In this document: in pieces, positions 7,366 through 15,776 of the stretch
Layout: each line of letters opens with the position of its first letter
How positions within the stretch are numbered: position 1 is the stretch's first letter
Assembly (NCBI GenBank): GCA_013041785.1
Contig: JABDRK010000254.1
Span: 1-16,941, forward strand
Reading direction: 5' to 3'
Length of the DNA stretch: 16,941 nt
DNA from: Eudoraea sp.
Lineage (GTDB): Bacteria; Bacteroidota; Bacteroidia; Flavobacteriales; Flavobacteriaceae
Program-made: the position numbers and the translations under genes
The notes under the pieces: model-generated
Databases searched by the model: none
Told to the model about the DNA's origin: nothing
What the model saw: only the letters and a program-made list of their open reading frames with translations

Positions 7366-7391
7366 AAAAAGCCCCGAATTTCGGGGCTTTT
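7366..7391 (-). terminator. Intrinsic terminator downstream of pnp
   Basis: AAAAGCCCCGA (7367-7377) pairs perfectly with TCGGGGCTTTT (7381-7391) around a 3-base loop, giving an 11-bp stem with a GC-rich core. On the minus strand the exit runs into Ts (A-run at 7366-7370). It begins about 25 bases after the pnp stop codon and separates pnp from rpoD. Confidence 0.88.
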
Positions 7392-7416
7392 AGCTTGATT
7401 TTACAACCAGGGTTGT

Positions 7417-9633
7417 CTAGTCTCGTCTTTTAAATGGCCGCTTGGAACCACCACTTCGGTCGCCTCTTCCGCCACCTCGGTCATTTCTCGGAGGCCGCTC
7501 GCGGTAACCTTCTGGTTTAGGCAGTAGGGCTTTACGTGAAACTTTTTCTTTTCGGGTACGGGGGTCCGTACCAAAATATTTCACATCGATTTTATCGCCC
7601 AGGTTTACCACATCGGTTACCTTTTCTGTTCGCTCCCAGGCCAGTTCTGAAACGTGCAGGAGGATTTCATTGCCCGGGGCATCCAGATATTCCACAACCG
7701 CACCAAAGTCCAGTATTTTGATCACCTTAACCTCATAAATACTTCCTACTTCAGGCTTAAAGGTTATGGAATCAATCTTGGCCAGAACGGCATCGATACC
7801 GTCTTGATCTGTACCCAGTATTTCTACCAGGCCTTCCTCTGTAACCGGATCTTCGTTGATTACGATGGTAGTCTTGGTTTCTTTTTGCAGTTCCTGAATC
7901 ACTTTACCTCCAGGACCAATCAGTGCCCCGATGTATTCTCCAGGAATGGTGGTTGTCACCATTTTTGGTGCATGGGCTTTTACATCGGCGTTTGGAGCCG
8001 GGATAGTCTCAACGAGTTTACCCAGGATATGCAAACGGCCTTCTTTCGCCTGGTTCAGAGCTTTTACCAGTATCTCATAGGAGAGCCCTTTTACCTTGAT
8101 ATCCATCTGACAGGCAGTAATGCCATCTTCAGTACCTGTTACCTTGAAGTCCATATCCCCGAGGTGATCTTCATCCCCCAGGATATCCGATAATACAGCA
8201 TAATTGCCTGTATCTGCATCGGAGATAAGTCCCATGGCGATACCTGAAACCGGTTTCTTTAACTGAACTCCGGCATCCATCAGACTCATAGTACCGGAGC
8301 AAACAGTTGCCATGGAAGACGAACCGTTACTTTCCAGAACTTCGGATACTACCCTGACGGTATACGGACAATCTTCAGGAATCATTCGCTTTAGTGCACG
8401 CTGTGCCAGGTTTCCATGCCCAATTTCCCTACGTGAAGTTCCGCGAATGGGTCGTGCTTCTCCTGTAGAAAACGGGGGAAAATTATAGTGCAGGTAAAAT
8501 GTTTCTTCTCCTTCATAGGAAGGCATATCAATCAGGTTGGCTTCCCGGGAAGTCCCTAGGGTAACCGTAGCCAGTGCCTGTGTTTCTCCTCTAGTAAATA
8601 TGGCTGAGCCGTGGGTGGAAGGCAGGTAATCTACCTCACACCAGATGGGTCGGATCTCATCTGTTTTACGGCCATCAAGTCGGATTCCTTCGTTAAGCAC
8701 GAGGTCACGGATAGCCGCTTTTTCAGCTTTTGCAAAATACTTGGAGATCATATCGCCAAGTTCTTCCCGCTCTTCTTCGGTAAAGCTCGCCAGAATTTCT
8801 TCTTTAATTTCAGAGAAGGCAGCTCCTCTTTCATGTTTGGAAGAACCGGCCTTAGCCACGGCATATACTTTGTCATAAGCCATTTCATGGATACGTTTTT
8901 CCAGGTCTTCATCCGTGGGCTCAACATCGTATTCCCGAACTTCTTTTATACCGGCAGCTTTTGCCAGTTTAACCTGGGCAGCAACCTGAACCTTAACAGC
9001 TTCGTGACCAAATTTAATGGCCTCAACCATTTCTTCTTCAGAAATTTCACCCATTTCACCTTCTACCATCATCACGGAATCTGCAGAGGCACCGATGACC
9101 ATGTCAAGATCGGATTGCTCGAGCTGAGCGCGGGTAGGATTGATGATGAACTTCCCATCTACCCGTCCGACACGTACTTCAGAAATGGGGCATTCGAACG
9201 GAAAGTCTGATAACTGGATGGCAGCCGAAGCGGCCAAGCCGGCCATGGCATCAGGCATAACTTCATCGTCATGAGACATAAGCTGAATCATTACCTGGGT
9301 TTCTGAGTGGTAGTCTTTGGGGAACAAAGGTCTTAATACCCGATCAACCAGGCGCATGGTCAGTATCTCGCCATTGCTGGGACGGGCTTCACGTTTAAAA
9401 AATCCCCCAGGATACCGCCCGGAAGCTGCAAATTTTTCGCGGTAATCTACCGTAAGCGGCAGAAAATCCACGTCGCTGGATTTGTAATTGGAAACTACGG
9501 TGCACAAGAGCATGCAACGTCCAGATTGTACCACAACAGAACCGTGGGCTTGTTTGGCTAATTTTCCGGTTTCAATAGAGATTTCCCTACCGTCACCCAG
9601 GTCAATGACCTCTTTAAAAACATTTGGATTCAT
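7417..9633 (-). CDS. pnp: Polyribonucleotide nucleotidyltransferase (PNPase)
   Basis: PNPase degrades RNA 3' to 5' phosphorolytically, releasing nucleoside diphosphates, and works as a trimeric ring. This 738-residue protein has the full layout. RNase PH domain 1 covers about 10-150 ([11 protein letters not shown] and [12 protein letters not shown] at 76-105). A helical linker covers about 240-310. RNase PH domain 2 covers about 315-530 and contains the active site: [10 protein letters not shown] at 438-447 for phosphate, and Asp489, Asp495 and Lys497 in [10 protein letters not shown]. The KH domain has [11 protein letters not shown] at 572-582, and S1 spans about 628-702. The C-terminus (about 710-738) is a basic Arg/Gly-rich tail ([23 protein letters not shown]), a likely RNA-binding extension. 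It lies downstream of rpsO as in many bacteria. Its 181-base leader is structured and may mediate autoregulation. Confidence 0.98.
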   Translation of the reverse strand: MNPNVFKEVIDLGDGREISIETGKLAKQAHGSVVVQSGRCMLLCTVVSNYKSSDVDFLPLTVDYREKFAASGRYPGGFFKREARPSNGEILTMRLVDRVLRPLFPKDYHSETQVMIQLMSHDDEVMPDAMAGLAASAAIQLSDFPFECPISEVRVGRVDGKFIINPTRAQLEQSDLDMVIGASADSVMMVEGEMGEISEEEMVEAIKFGHEAVKVQVAAQVKLAKAAGIKEVREYDVEPTDEDLEKRIHEMAYDKVYAVAKAGSSKHERGAAFSEIKEEILASFTEEEREELGDMISKYFAKAEKAAIRDLVLNEGIRLDGRKTDEIRPIWCEVDYLPSTHGSAIFTRGETQALATVTLGTSREANLIDMPSYEGEETFYLHYNFPPFSTGEARPIRGTSRREIGHGNLAQRALKRMIPEDCPYTVRVVSEVLESNGSSSMATVCSGTMSLMDAGVQLKKPVSGIAMGLISDADTGNYAVLSDILGDEDHLGDMDFKVTGTEDGITACQMDIKVKGLSYEILVKALNQAKEGRLHILGKLVETIPAPNADVKAHAPKMVTTTIPGEYIGALIGPGGKVIQELQKETKTTIVINEDPVTEEGLVEILGTDQDGIDAVLAKIDSITFKPEVGSIYEVKVIKILDFGAVVEYLDAPGNEILLHVSELAWERTEKVTDVVNLGDKIDVKYFGTDPRTRKEKVSRKALLPKPEGYRERPPRNDRGGGRGDRSGGSKRPFKRRD

Positions 9634-9647
9634 AAAATCTTAATAAT

Positions 9648-9774
9648 ACCTGTATGGATAACAGGTCTGTTATACAATGGTCTCCGGACTTACCGGCCGG
9701 TCAGGGTTGTGTTGTGTTGTTGACCAATGAAAAACCAGGTGTAAGCTTTTTGTAAGGTCCCGGATGGGCCCTTA
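9648..9774 (-). promoter_or_regulatory. Structured pnp leader with three candidate hairpins
   Basis: Three inverted repeats lie in the rpsO-pnp gap. In transcript order they are: TAAGG-x-CCC / GGG-x-CCTTA (9753-9774) with a 4-base loop and one internal mismatch; GGTCA / TGACC (9699-9703 with 9721-9725), whose minus-strand loop is ACAACACAACACAACCC; and ACCTGT / ACAGGT (9648-9653 with 9661-9666) with a 7-base loop, ending 15 bases before the ATG. In E. coli the pnp leader hairpin is cut by RNase III and pnp is then autorepressed. A similar role here is inference; individual stems are short. No TAnnTTTG is visible here, so pnp may depend on read-through from rpsO. Confidence 0.4.
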
Positions 9775-9785
9775 AGGCATATAAA

Positions 9786-9808
9786 AAGGGGAAGCAGTAC
9801 TTCCCCTT
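9786..9808 (-). terminator. Intrinsic terminator downstream of rpsO
   Basis: AAGGGGAAG (9786-9794) pairs perfectly with CTTCCCCTT (9800-9808) around a 5-base loop, 7 bases beyond the rpsO stop codon. The minus-strand exit is U-rich (A-run at 9783-9787). It should at least attenuate transcription from rpsO into pnp. Confidence 0.82.
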
Positions 9809-9814
9809 ATATGT

Positions 9815-10084
9815 TTATTTACGTATGTTCAATTCTTTAATCAGCATACGGTATTTTTCAATATCCTTATGCTTCAGGTAGTCTAACAGGCTTCTTCGCT
9901 TTCCAACCAATCTAACCAACGATCGTTCTGTGTTATAATCCTTTTGATTATTCTTCAGGTGTTTAGTAAGATGGTTGATCCTATGGGTGAATAAAGCAAT
10001 CTGCGCTTCAGTACCTCCGGTGTTCGTCTCAGAACCCCCGTGCTTTTTAAAAATCTCTGCTTTTATTTCTTTAGTTAAATACAT
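9815..10084 (-). CDS. rpsO: 30S ribosomal protein S15
   Basis: S15 is a primary 16S rRNA-binding protein of the 30S platform. The 89-residue product from the ATG at 10084 matches the usual S15 length. It carries the family core TGGTEAQIALFTHRINHLTKHLK and then DYNTERSLVRLVGKRRSLLDYLKHKD, which holds the conserved basic, rRNA-contacting residues, and ends in YRMLIKELNIRK. The frame stays open 15 codons further upstream, but those residues fall across the promoter-proximal leader and are not part of S15. pnp follows on the same strand after a terminator. Confidence 0.98.
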   Translation of the reverse strand: MYLTKEIKAEIFKKHGGSETNTGGTEAQIALFTHRINHLTKHLKNNQKDYNTERSLVRLVGKRRSLLDYLKHKDIEKYRMLIKELNIRK

Positions 10085-10137
10085 GCCAATATTATTTAAA
10101 TGATTTTTATGTATCCGATCGGGTTTCAATCAGGCCG

Positions 10138-10145
10138 CAAAGATA
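10138..10145 (-). promoter_or_regulatory. Putative -7 promoter element for rpsO
   Basis: The minus strand reads TATCTTTG, an exact TAnnTTTG match, 54 bases before the rpsO ATG. It predicts a leader of about 48 bases. No clear -33 TTTG is seen at the expected distance. Confidence 0.45.
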
Positions 10146-10243
10146 GCAATAAATTATAATACGTATCTAAACTTTTTTTCCCCGGCATTAAACCTTTTTC
10201 TAACTGCATAGTCCTAGAGTTGTAATGTTAAAAAATTGTTATT

Positions 10244-11104
10244 ATGAAAAGTCTCAAAAAAATGAACCTCGCAGGAGTTATGCTAATGGCTACCCTTTTG
10301 TTTATCTCCTGTGAAAAAGAGGAATCTCCTGAAGTAATCAACGAGGAGCAAACCTTTGAAGTGGCCGAATTGCAGGCCAGTGATGAATCCGAATTAATCT
10401 CGGAAGAAGTGCTTAACATCGGGGAAGATGTGTTCGCTACCCACCAGATCGCTGCAACAGCGAAAGGGGACTACCGTTCTGATTACCTGCCCGATTGTGT
10501 AACCATTACTACAGTGGTAACCAGTACCTCAGTAGAAAAAACTATTGATTTTGGCGAGGGATGTGAATTGCCTAACGGCAATATCCTTAGCGGGATCATC
10601 TACCTGAGTTTTGAGAAGGACATGGAGCTTGCCACCCACACCCTGGCCCTTGCTCTTGAGAACTTTACGTTCAATGCTGTTGCTGTTGAAGGAAGTGCCT
10701 CAATTGTACGTATGCGTTCCAATGAGGATGGAAATCCACAAGCTGATGCCAGTGCGAGCTATAATGCAACCTGGCCCGATGGAAGTACCGCCAGTTTTAC
10801 GGGTAACCGAACCCGGGAATGGATTGAGGGGTATGGCAGTGGTTTCTGGGGAGACAATGTTTTCCTGATTTCCGGAAAAGGGACATTTACCGGTAAAATG
10901 GGTAACGTATTTGTCAAGGAAACCATTTCCCCCCTCAGGAGAGAATTGGCTTGTCGGTTTATTGTTAGTGGCGTTCTTGAAATTTCACGAAACGAGCTGA
11001 CTGCCAGTCTTGATTTTGGAGATGGCTCATGTGATGCTAAGGGAATGCTTACCTATCCCAATGGAGAGACTGAAGAAATTTTCCTACGAAGGTTTTTGAA
11101 GTAA
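10244..11104 (+). CDS. Lipoprotein of unknown function with two C-x(n)-DFGxG-C segments
   Basis: This 286-residue protein has a short basic N-terminus, a hydrophobic core (LAGVMLMATLLF, 9-20) and lipobox LFISC with Cys23. The residues just after the cysteine are EKEE, resembling the acidic lipoprotein export signal that sends Bacteroidota lipoproteins to the cell surface. Residues 24-65 are strongly acidic and probably a flexible linker. The rest looks beta-rich. Two related segments occur: Cys85 to Cys107 (ending TIDFGEGC, followed by PNGN...SGI) and Cys237 to Cys263 (ending SLDFGDGSC, followed by KGMLTYPNGE). They suggest an internal duplication with paired cysteines. I do not recognise a named family. 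It follows a small promoter region shared divergently with rpsO and ends at a strong terminator. Confidence 0.85.
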   Translation: MKSLKKMNLAGVMLMATLLFISCEKEESPEVINEEQTFEVAELQASDESELISEEVLNIGEDVFATHQIAATAKGDYRSDYLPDCVTITTVVTSTSVEKTIDFGEGCELPNGNILSGIIYLSFEKDMELATHTLALALENFTFNAVAVEGSASIVRMRSNEDGNPQADASASYNATWPDGSTASFTGNRTREWIEGYGSGFWGDNVFLISGKGTFTGKMGNVFVKETISPLRRELACRFIVSGVLEISRNELTASLDFGDGSCDAKGMLTYPNGETEEIFLRRFLK

Positions 11105-11120
11105 CGCTGTGAATTGGAAT

Positions 11121-11154
11121 AAAAAGCCCTGATTGTGTATCAGGGCTTTTTTTT
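11121..11154. terminator. Strong bidirectional terminator between the lipoprotein gene and accD
   Basis: AAAAAGCCCTGAT (11121-11133) pairs perfectly with ATCAGGGCTTTTT (11139-11151), a 13-bp stem with a 5-base loop. The plus strand continues in an 8-T run (11147-11154), giving a textbook terminator for the lipoprotein gene. The minus strand exits into Us from the A-run, serving accD. The accD stop codon (11153-11155) overlaps the end of the T-run. Confidence 0.92.
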
Positions 11155-12013
11155 ATGTTCTAACCGGAAGGTTTTGTATAAGGTCAATGTACAAATTGAC
11201 CTTTTTCTTGAGGTCTCTTCGGTGGGTAATGAAATCCAAAAAGCCATGTTCCATAACAAACTCTGAAGTCTGGAACCCTTCAGGAAGGTCTTGTCCGGTA
11301 GCTTCCTTAACTACACGCGGGCCTGCAAATCCAATAAGCGCCCCCGGCTCGGAAATGTTAATATCACCCAGCATGGCATAGGAGGCTGTGGTACCTCCGG
11401 TAGTAGGATCTGTACACAAGGAGATGTAAGGGATCCTGGCTTCAGCGAGTTGGGCGAGTTTGGCCGAAGTTTTTGCGAGTTGCATCAGGGACAGGGCGGC
11501 TTCCATCATACGGGCTCCACCAGATTTGGAGACCATCATAAAGGGGAGATTCTCCTTGATAGCATAATCAATTCCCCGTGCGATCTTCTCACCAACCACA
11601 CTGCCCATGGAACCTCCGATAAAGGTAAAGTCCATGCAACATACCACCAGTTCTTTCCCCAAGGATTTCCCAACGGCTGTGCGAACCGCATCTTTAAGCC
11701 CCGTTCTTTTTTGGGCCGCTTTCAGCCGGTCTGAATATTTCTTTGTGTCTTCAAACTTAAGTGGATCCTTGGAGCTTAGTTTGGCATCCAGTTCCGTATA
11801 CTCATTGTCGTCAAAAATAATCTCGAAATATTCTTTACTTCCGATACGCACATGATAGTCGTCTTCCGGACTTACATAGAAATTCTGGGCCAGTTCTTCC
11901 GACTCCACGATTTTGCCTGTAGGGGATTTATACCAAAGGCCTTTCGGGGTGTCTTTTTTTTCTTCAGTAGCTGTCTGAATTCCTTTTTCCTTTCTTTTAA
12001 ACCAGGCAGTCAT
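11153..12013 (-). CDS. accD: Acetyl-CoA carboxylase carboxyltransferase subunit beta, lacking zinc-ribbon cysteines
   Basis: AccD with AccA transfers the carboxyl group from carboxybiotin to acetyl-CoA, making malonyl-CoA for fatty acid synthesis. From the ATG at 12013 the protein has 286 residues and begins [14 protein letters not shown], as the family does; an in-frame ATG at 12025 would add four residues. A GGAG lies 8 bases before the chosen start. The crotonase-like core is intact: [16 protein letters not shown] near 162-177, [15 protein letters not shown] near 203-217 and GFAGPRVV near 228-235. The N-terminal zinc ribbon is degenerate: the four expected cysteines are Ser30, Gly33, Ser48 and Asp51 ([20 protein letters not shown]). 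It follows fbaA by 27 bases and is probably cotranscribed. Confidence 0.95.
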   Translation of the reverse strand: MTAWFKRKEKGIQTATEEKKDTPKGLWYKSPTGKIVESEELAQNFYVSPEDDYHVRIGSKEYFEIIFDDNEYTELDAKLSSKDPLKFEDTKKYSDRLKAAQKRTGLKDAVRTAVGKSLGKELVVCCMDFTFIGGSMGSVVGEKIARGIDYAIKENLPFMMVSKSGGARMMEAALSLMQLAKTSAKLAQLAEARIPYISLCTDPTTGGTTASYAMLGDINISEPGALIGFAGPRVVKEATGQDLPEGFQTSEFVMEHGFLDFITHRRDLKKKVNLYIDLIQNLPVRT

Positions 12014-12040
12014 ATCGGTCTCCATTAAATTTTTGTTTTC

Positions 12041-13108
12041 CTACAGCGTATTCACGTTGTTCAAATCTTCAAAAGCCTGTGTAAGCCTATCGACGAATGA
12101 TTTTTCTCCTTCCCGTAACCAAACTCTGGGATCGTAGTTCTTTTTATTCGGGAGGTCATCTCCATCAGGATTTCCTATTTGCGCTTGCAGGTAGGCCGAT
12201 TTATCCTGAATGTAATCCCGTACTCCGGCGAGGAAGGCATATTGAAGGTCGGTATCGATATTCATCTTGATAACCCCATAACCAATCGCTTCACGTATCT
12301 CTTCCAGGGAAGATCCTGATCCACCGTGGAAAACAAAATCAATATGGTTATGGCCTACGCCATATTTTTTGGTAACATACTCCTGAGAATTTTTAAGAAT
12401 TTTCGGGGTTAGTTTTACATTGCCAGGTTTGTACACCCCGTGGACATTTCCAAAAGCAGCTGCTATGGTGAATCGCGGGCTTATTTTAGAAAGCTCCTCA
12501 TAGGCGTAAGCCACTTCTTCCGGTTGGGTGTAGAGTTTGGAATCGTCCACATCCGTATTATCCACGCCATCTTCCTCACCTCCGGTTATCCCGAGTTCAA
12601 TTTCCAGGGTCATGTTCATTTTACTCATCCGGGACAGGTAGTCCTTGCAAATGGCAATATTTTCCTCAATTGGCTCCTCAGACAGGTCGATCATATGTGA
12701 ACTGTAGAGGGATTTACCGGTTTCTGCAAAGTGCTTCTCGCTGGCATCCAGTAAGCCGTCTATCCAGGGGAGTAACTTTTTGGCGCAGTGGTCTGTATGT
12801 AATATTACGGTTGCTCCGTACGCTTCAGCCAGTTGGTGAATATGTTTAGCGCCGGCAACGGCACCTTGTACTGCTGCTTGCTGGTTTTCATTGGATAACC
12901 CTTTACCGGCATTGAATTGTGCCCCGCCGTTCGAAAACTGAATGATCACAGGAGCGTTAAGTTTGGCTGCAGTTTCCAGTACACTGTTTATAGTATTGGA
13001 GCCTATTACATTTACTGCAGGCAGGGCAAAGCCCTTTTCCTTGGCGTATTTGAAAATAGCCTGGACTTCATCTCCAGTAGCTACACCAGGTTTTATATTG
13101 TGCGACAT
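12041..13108 (-). CDS. fbaA: Class II fructose-bisphosphate aldolase (FbaA type)
   Basis: This enzyme reversibly cleaves fructose 1,6-bisphosphate into dihydroxyacetone phosphate and glyceraldehyde 3-phosphate in glycolysis and gluconeogenesis, using a divalent metal. The 355 residues fit the long class IIA (E. coli FbaA) group. Visible motifs are FSNGGAQFNAGKG (58-70), LHTDHC with Asp106 and the zinc ligand His107 (103-108), LEIELGITGGEEDGVDN (168-184), GNVHGVYKPG with His223 (220-229), FHGGSGSS with His261 (260-267) and KMNIDTDLQYA (281-291). The start MSHNIKPGVATGDEVQ agrees with family N-termini. It has its own -7 promoter element, 55 bases lie between it and the upstream tamL, and accD follows closely. 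Confidence 0.98.
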   Translation of the reverse strand: MSHNIKPGVATGDEVQAIFKYAKEKGFALPAVNVIGSNTINSVLETAAKLNAPVIIQFSNGGAQFNAGKGLSNENQQAAVQGAVAGAKHIHQLAEAYGATVILHTDHCAKKLLPWIDGLLDASEKHFAETGKSLYSSHMIDLSEEPIEENIAICKDYLSRMSKMNMTLEIELGITGGEEDGVDNTDVDDSKLYTQPEEVAYAYEELSKISPRFTIAAAFGNVHGVYKPGNVKLTPKILKNSQEYVTKKYGVGHNHIDFVFHGGSGSSLEEIREAIGYGVIKMNIDTDLQYAFLAGVRDYIQDKSAYLQAQIGNPDGDDLPNKKNYDPRVWLREGEKSFVDRLTQAFEDLNNVNTL

Positions 13109-13140
13109 ATTTTTGCTGATTGGTTAATTTGTAGATGAGG

Positions 13141-13148
13141 CAAATGTA
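13141..13148 (-). promoter_or_regulatory. Putative -7 promoter element for fbaA-accD
   Basis: The minus strand reads TACATTTG, an exact TAnnTTTG match, 33 bases before the fbaA ATG and 16 bases after the tamL stop codon. It predicts a leader of about 25-28 bases. No TTG is evident at -33. Confidence 0.5.
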
Positions 13149-13163
13149 ATAAAATAATTAGCT

Positions 13164-15770
13164 CTAGAAAGGATAATTGATCCCGATTTGGAAGACGGCA
13201 TTGGCAAAGTTATAATCCCGAAACCACCGTTTAGAAGGCTCTTCCGCAGGGTTGTAGGTCTTAAATCCGGTATCGAGGCGAAACACAAAATATGAAAAAT
13301 CATACCGCAGCCCAAAACCGGAACCAACCGCAATATCGGCCAGAGAATCAAATCCACTAAAGGTTTTACTGGGATCGTCCACATTATCCCAAACGTTCCA
13401 GATGTTTCCTGCATCCACGAATAAGGCCCCTTTGATGTCCCCAACCACAGGGAAGCGGTATTCCAGGTTAAAAGCAAGTTTCAGATTCGCTTCATTAAAA
13501 TCATTGATCCCCTGGGAACTCCCGGGTCCGAGGGAGTAGGGGAACCAGGCCCTGTTATCGTTGGACCCTCCTGCGAAATAACTGCGAACAAAAGGAACGC
13601 TCTCAGAGTTGCCAAAGGGGACAGCAATCCCGAAAAAACTCCGCATAGCCAGTACATTAGATCGGGATAAATCCCAATGCTTGATATAGTCAAATTCCGT
13701 TTTGACATACTGCGAAAATGGGACACCAAAAACCAGTAGATTTCCAGCATCATTTTCTTCAAAATTAATCCAATTGGCCAAACCCGAGAGCAAGTTCCCG
13801 GCAGCTTCCAGTTTTACACGAATCTGAGAAAAACTGTTATCGCTGATACCGGACCGGTTATTTCTGGTAAACGAATAGTTACTGGCGAAAATCAGGTTGT
13901 TTTCCGTGAGTCGCTGCCGGCGTTCTTCAATACGGCTTACGTCCACAAAATTGCTTTGGGAAGCAGGCACATCTCCGTTCAGGATGGCATCTGTAAATCC
14001 GGTTGTTCCTTCCGGAATGCGAAGGCGCAGTGGATTGGCCGGATTATCGGTTTCAATAAACAGGGGTTCCAGTTCGGGATATTCTGCAGGATCTTCATAC
14101 TGCTCGGCGATATTGTCCAGAGACTGGTAGGTGCTGGTGTACACATTGAAGAAGCGGTCGGGGTTTACATTTCTAACAAATTGCACATTTACGATCTCCA
14201 GGTTACTTCTTTTGAAATCTGAGGGCGACCAGTTGTAGCCAAAAATAGAATTGAATGTTTGCTTATCCAATCCTATATTCTGCTGAAAGCTGATACCTGA
14301 ACTTATCCTGGAAGTGGGCAGCATGTAATTGGGGATGATGCGATCTGCCTTTAGGAAAGGCAGCCAGAAGGGAAACCAAATTCTTGGAAAGGTAATGTTA
14401 ATCTCACCCCCGACTTCGGAAAAATAATCTTCAGGGAGCGATTCATCACTAAGCAATCCAAAAGTGCCCCTCGCCGAAAGGCTAAGGGTCTCGGCACCTC
14501 CAAAAATATTCCGGCTCACCAGGGCGGTACTGAACCCAATACCCAGCCTTTGGATGTTGGAATGGGTAATATCAAAATCCAGCCCCAGCGAGTACTTGGG
14601 TCGGGCAGCCAGATAAATGTTGGAAATAAGCACATCGTTTTCTGGGTCCTCAATAAACTCGATATTGGGATATTTAAAGGTATTCAGGTTGGTGATCTGC
14701 CGGTAGGTGCGGATCCGGTCCAGATCCCTGTAAACACTGTCTTTTTCAAAGAAGACCGCATCTGTCAGGGTTTTGGGTTTATACCGGAGCTTATCCTTGT
14801 AATAAATGGTGTAATTCTCATAATCAACCGATTTCAGGGAATCCGGGTTGATTCCAAATTGGTAATCGGCAAAAAGGTTGATTTTATCAAACCGGAATAT
14901 TTTGTATGCCGAGGTGGTTACTGAAGTATCTCCCCGTCTGCGAAGATCATCAATGGTGAGCTCCACGTTCATCAACTGGTCGTCATTGGCCCGTGTAGTA
15001 TCTCTTTCAATATTGTACGAAATGGAACTTTCCTGAAAATTATACACCCCAGAATCTCTGAATAAGGAAGTAAGGCGTTCCCGTTCCAGGTTGAAATTGG
15101 CCAGGTCAAATACTTCCCCGGTTCTGATAAAGGAATTTTGAGTGGCATAATTATACAGGGAATCAATAGCAGGAGAGGAGATGTTTTTCTTAAAGGAATC
15201 GATCAGAAAAGGCTTACCCAGGTTGATGTTGTAATTGATCTCAGCACGCTGCTTTCTCATGGGGATAATAGAGTAAGTAGTGGTATTGTTGAAATAGCCT
15301 TTGCTGCCATAATATGCGCTCAGGCGTTCCAGGGACCTTCGGGTTCTGCTTGTATCTATGATCACAGGGACTTCTCCGATTTTTTTTAGCCACTCGCTGT
15401 AACCTTTTACCAGAAAGGACTCACCAAGCCGGTTCACCTGTTTTTGAGAAAGCAACTTTGCAAGTCTGGCTTCTCGCTTGGGTTTGCGATAAAGCCATTC
15501 CTGAAAGGTGGAGTCTGGATTGGGTTTGGCCAGGTTGTAAAGGTTTAACCGAAGCGGATAACCAAGTACCATACTGTTGGGTTTTTGGACCAACAAGCTT
15601 TGAATATCCTCATCCAAAACCCGTTCCCCATTGGTGAAAATCTTGTTCTTGGATAAGAGCTGGTCGTTTTCACCCACCCTTTTTAACGTATTACAGGAGG
15701 CCAGAAGTAGTGCAAAACATAATAAAACTATTTTTGCATTATGACCTTTATAAAGACGAAGGGTCCCCAT
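13164..15770 (-). CDS. tamL: TamL-type lipidated Omp85 (BamA/TamA family) outer membrane protein
   Basis: From the ATG at 15770 the product has 868 residues. Residues 1-26 are a lipoprotein signal (MGTLRLYKGHNAKIVLLCFALLLAS, then Cys26). About 35-400 is POTRA-like, with segments such as RRSLERLSAYYGSKGYFNNT and KPFLIDSF. The C-terminal ~450 residues form the 16-strand Omp85/D15 barrel: alternating strands, the loop-6 lid motif in the GGSNDNRAW segment with Arg740, FRFPVVG-like and LFVDAGNIW segments near the end, and a terminal Phe868 as in most outer membrane barrels. A lipidated TamA homologue is characteristic of Bacteroidota, where TamL is reported to be important for outer membrane protein assembly. 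The open frame continues 30 codons upstream of the chosen start, but that part overlaps the divergent methyltransferase gene. An ATG at 15776 is the other nearby start. Confidence 0.92.
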   Translation of the reverse strand: MGTLRLYKGHNAKIVLLCFALLLASCNTLKRVGENDQLLSKNKIFTNGERVLDEDIQSLLVQKPNSMVLGYPLRLNLYNLAKPNPDSTFQEWLYRKPKREARLAKLLSQKQVNRLGESFLVKGYSEWLKKIGEVPVIIDTSRTRRSLERLSAYYGSKGYFNNTTTYSIIPMRKQRAEINYNINLGKPFLIDSFKKNISSPAIDSLYNYATQNSFIRTGEVFDLANFNLERERLTSLFRDSGVYNFQESSISYNIERDTTRANDDQLMNVELTIDDLRRRGDTSVTTSAYKIFRFDKINLFADYQFGINPDSLKSVDYENYTIYYKDKLRYKPKTLTDAVFFEKDSVYRDLDRIRTYRQITNLNTFKYPNIEFIEDPENDVLISNIYLAARPKYSLGLDFDITHSNIQRLGIGFSTALVSRNIFGGAETLSLSARGTFGLLSDESLPEDYFSEVGGEINITFPRIWFPFWLPFLKADRIIPNYMLPTSRISSGISFQQNIGLDKQTFNSIFGYNWSPSDFKRSNLEIVNVQFVRNVNPDRFFNVYTSTYQSLDNIAEQYEDPAEYPELEPLFIETDNPANPLRLRIPEGTTGFTDAILNGDVPASQSNFVDVSRIEERRQRLTENNLIFASNYSFTRNNRSGISDNSFSQIRVKLEAAGNLLSGLANWINFEENDAGNLLVFGVPFSQYVKTEFDYIKHWDLSRSNVLAMRSFFGIAVPFGNSESVPFVRSYFAGGSNDNRAWFPYSLGPGSSQGINDFNEANLKLAFNLEYRFPVVGDIKGALFVDAGNIWNVWDNVDDPSKTFSGFDSLADIAVGSGFGLRYDFSYFVFRLDTGFKTYNPAEEPSKRWFRDYNFANAVFQIGINYPF
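15729..15736 (+). promoter_or_regulatory. Putative -7 promoter element for the RNA methyltransferase gene, inside tamL
   Basis: The plus strand reads TATTTTTG, an exact TAnnTTTG match, within the tamL signal-peptide codons. Transcription would begin near 15741, giving a leader of about 54 bases before the ATG at 15795. The gap between the divergent genes is too short to hold a full promoter with a normal leader. No -33 TTTG is evident. Confidence 0.4.
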
Positions 15771-15776
15771 AGTCAT

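Noticed and set aside
8611..9210. Plus-strand frame of about 199 codons opposite pnp
   Set aside because: Antisense shadow of pnp: rich in Phe and Asn from reverse-complemented Glu/Lys/Val codons, with no family similarity seen.
9703..9724. Tandem TTGTG repeats in the pnp leader as a microsatellite or phase-variation tract
   Set aside because: Only about three units, not in a coding frame or between promoter elements; more simply read as a hairpin loop.
10085..10129. Fifteen extra codons upstream of S15
   Set aside because: They are absent from S15 family proteins; the ATG at 10084 gives the standard 89-residue product with the usual N-terminus.
13124..13762. Two minus-strand frames overlapping the 3' part of tamL and its downstream gap
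   Set aside because: They are in another frame of tamL, whose barrel sequence reads through intact to a terminal Phe.
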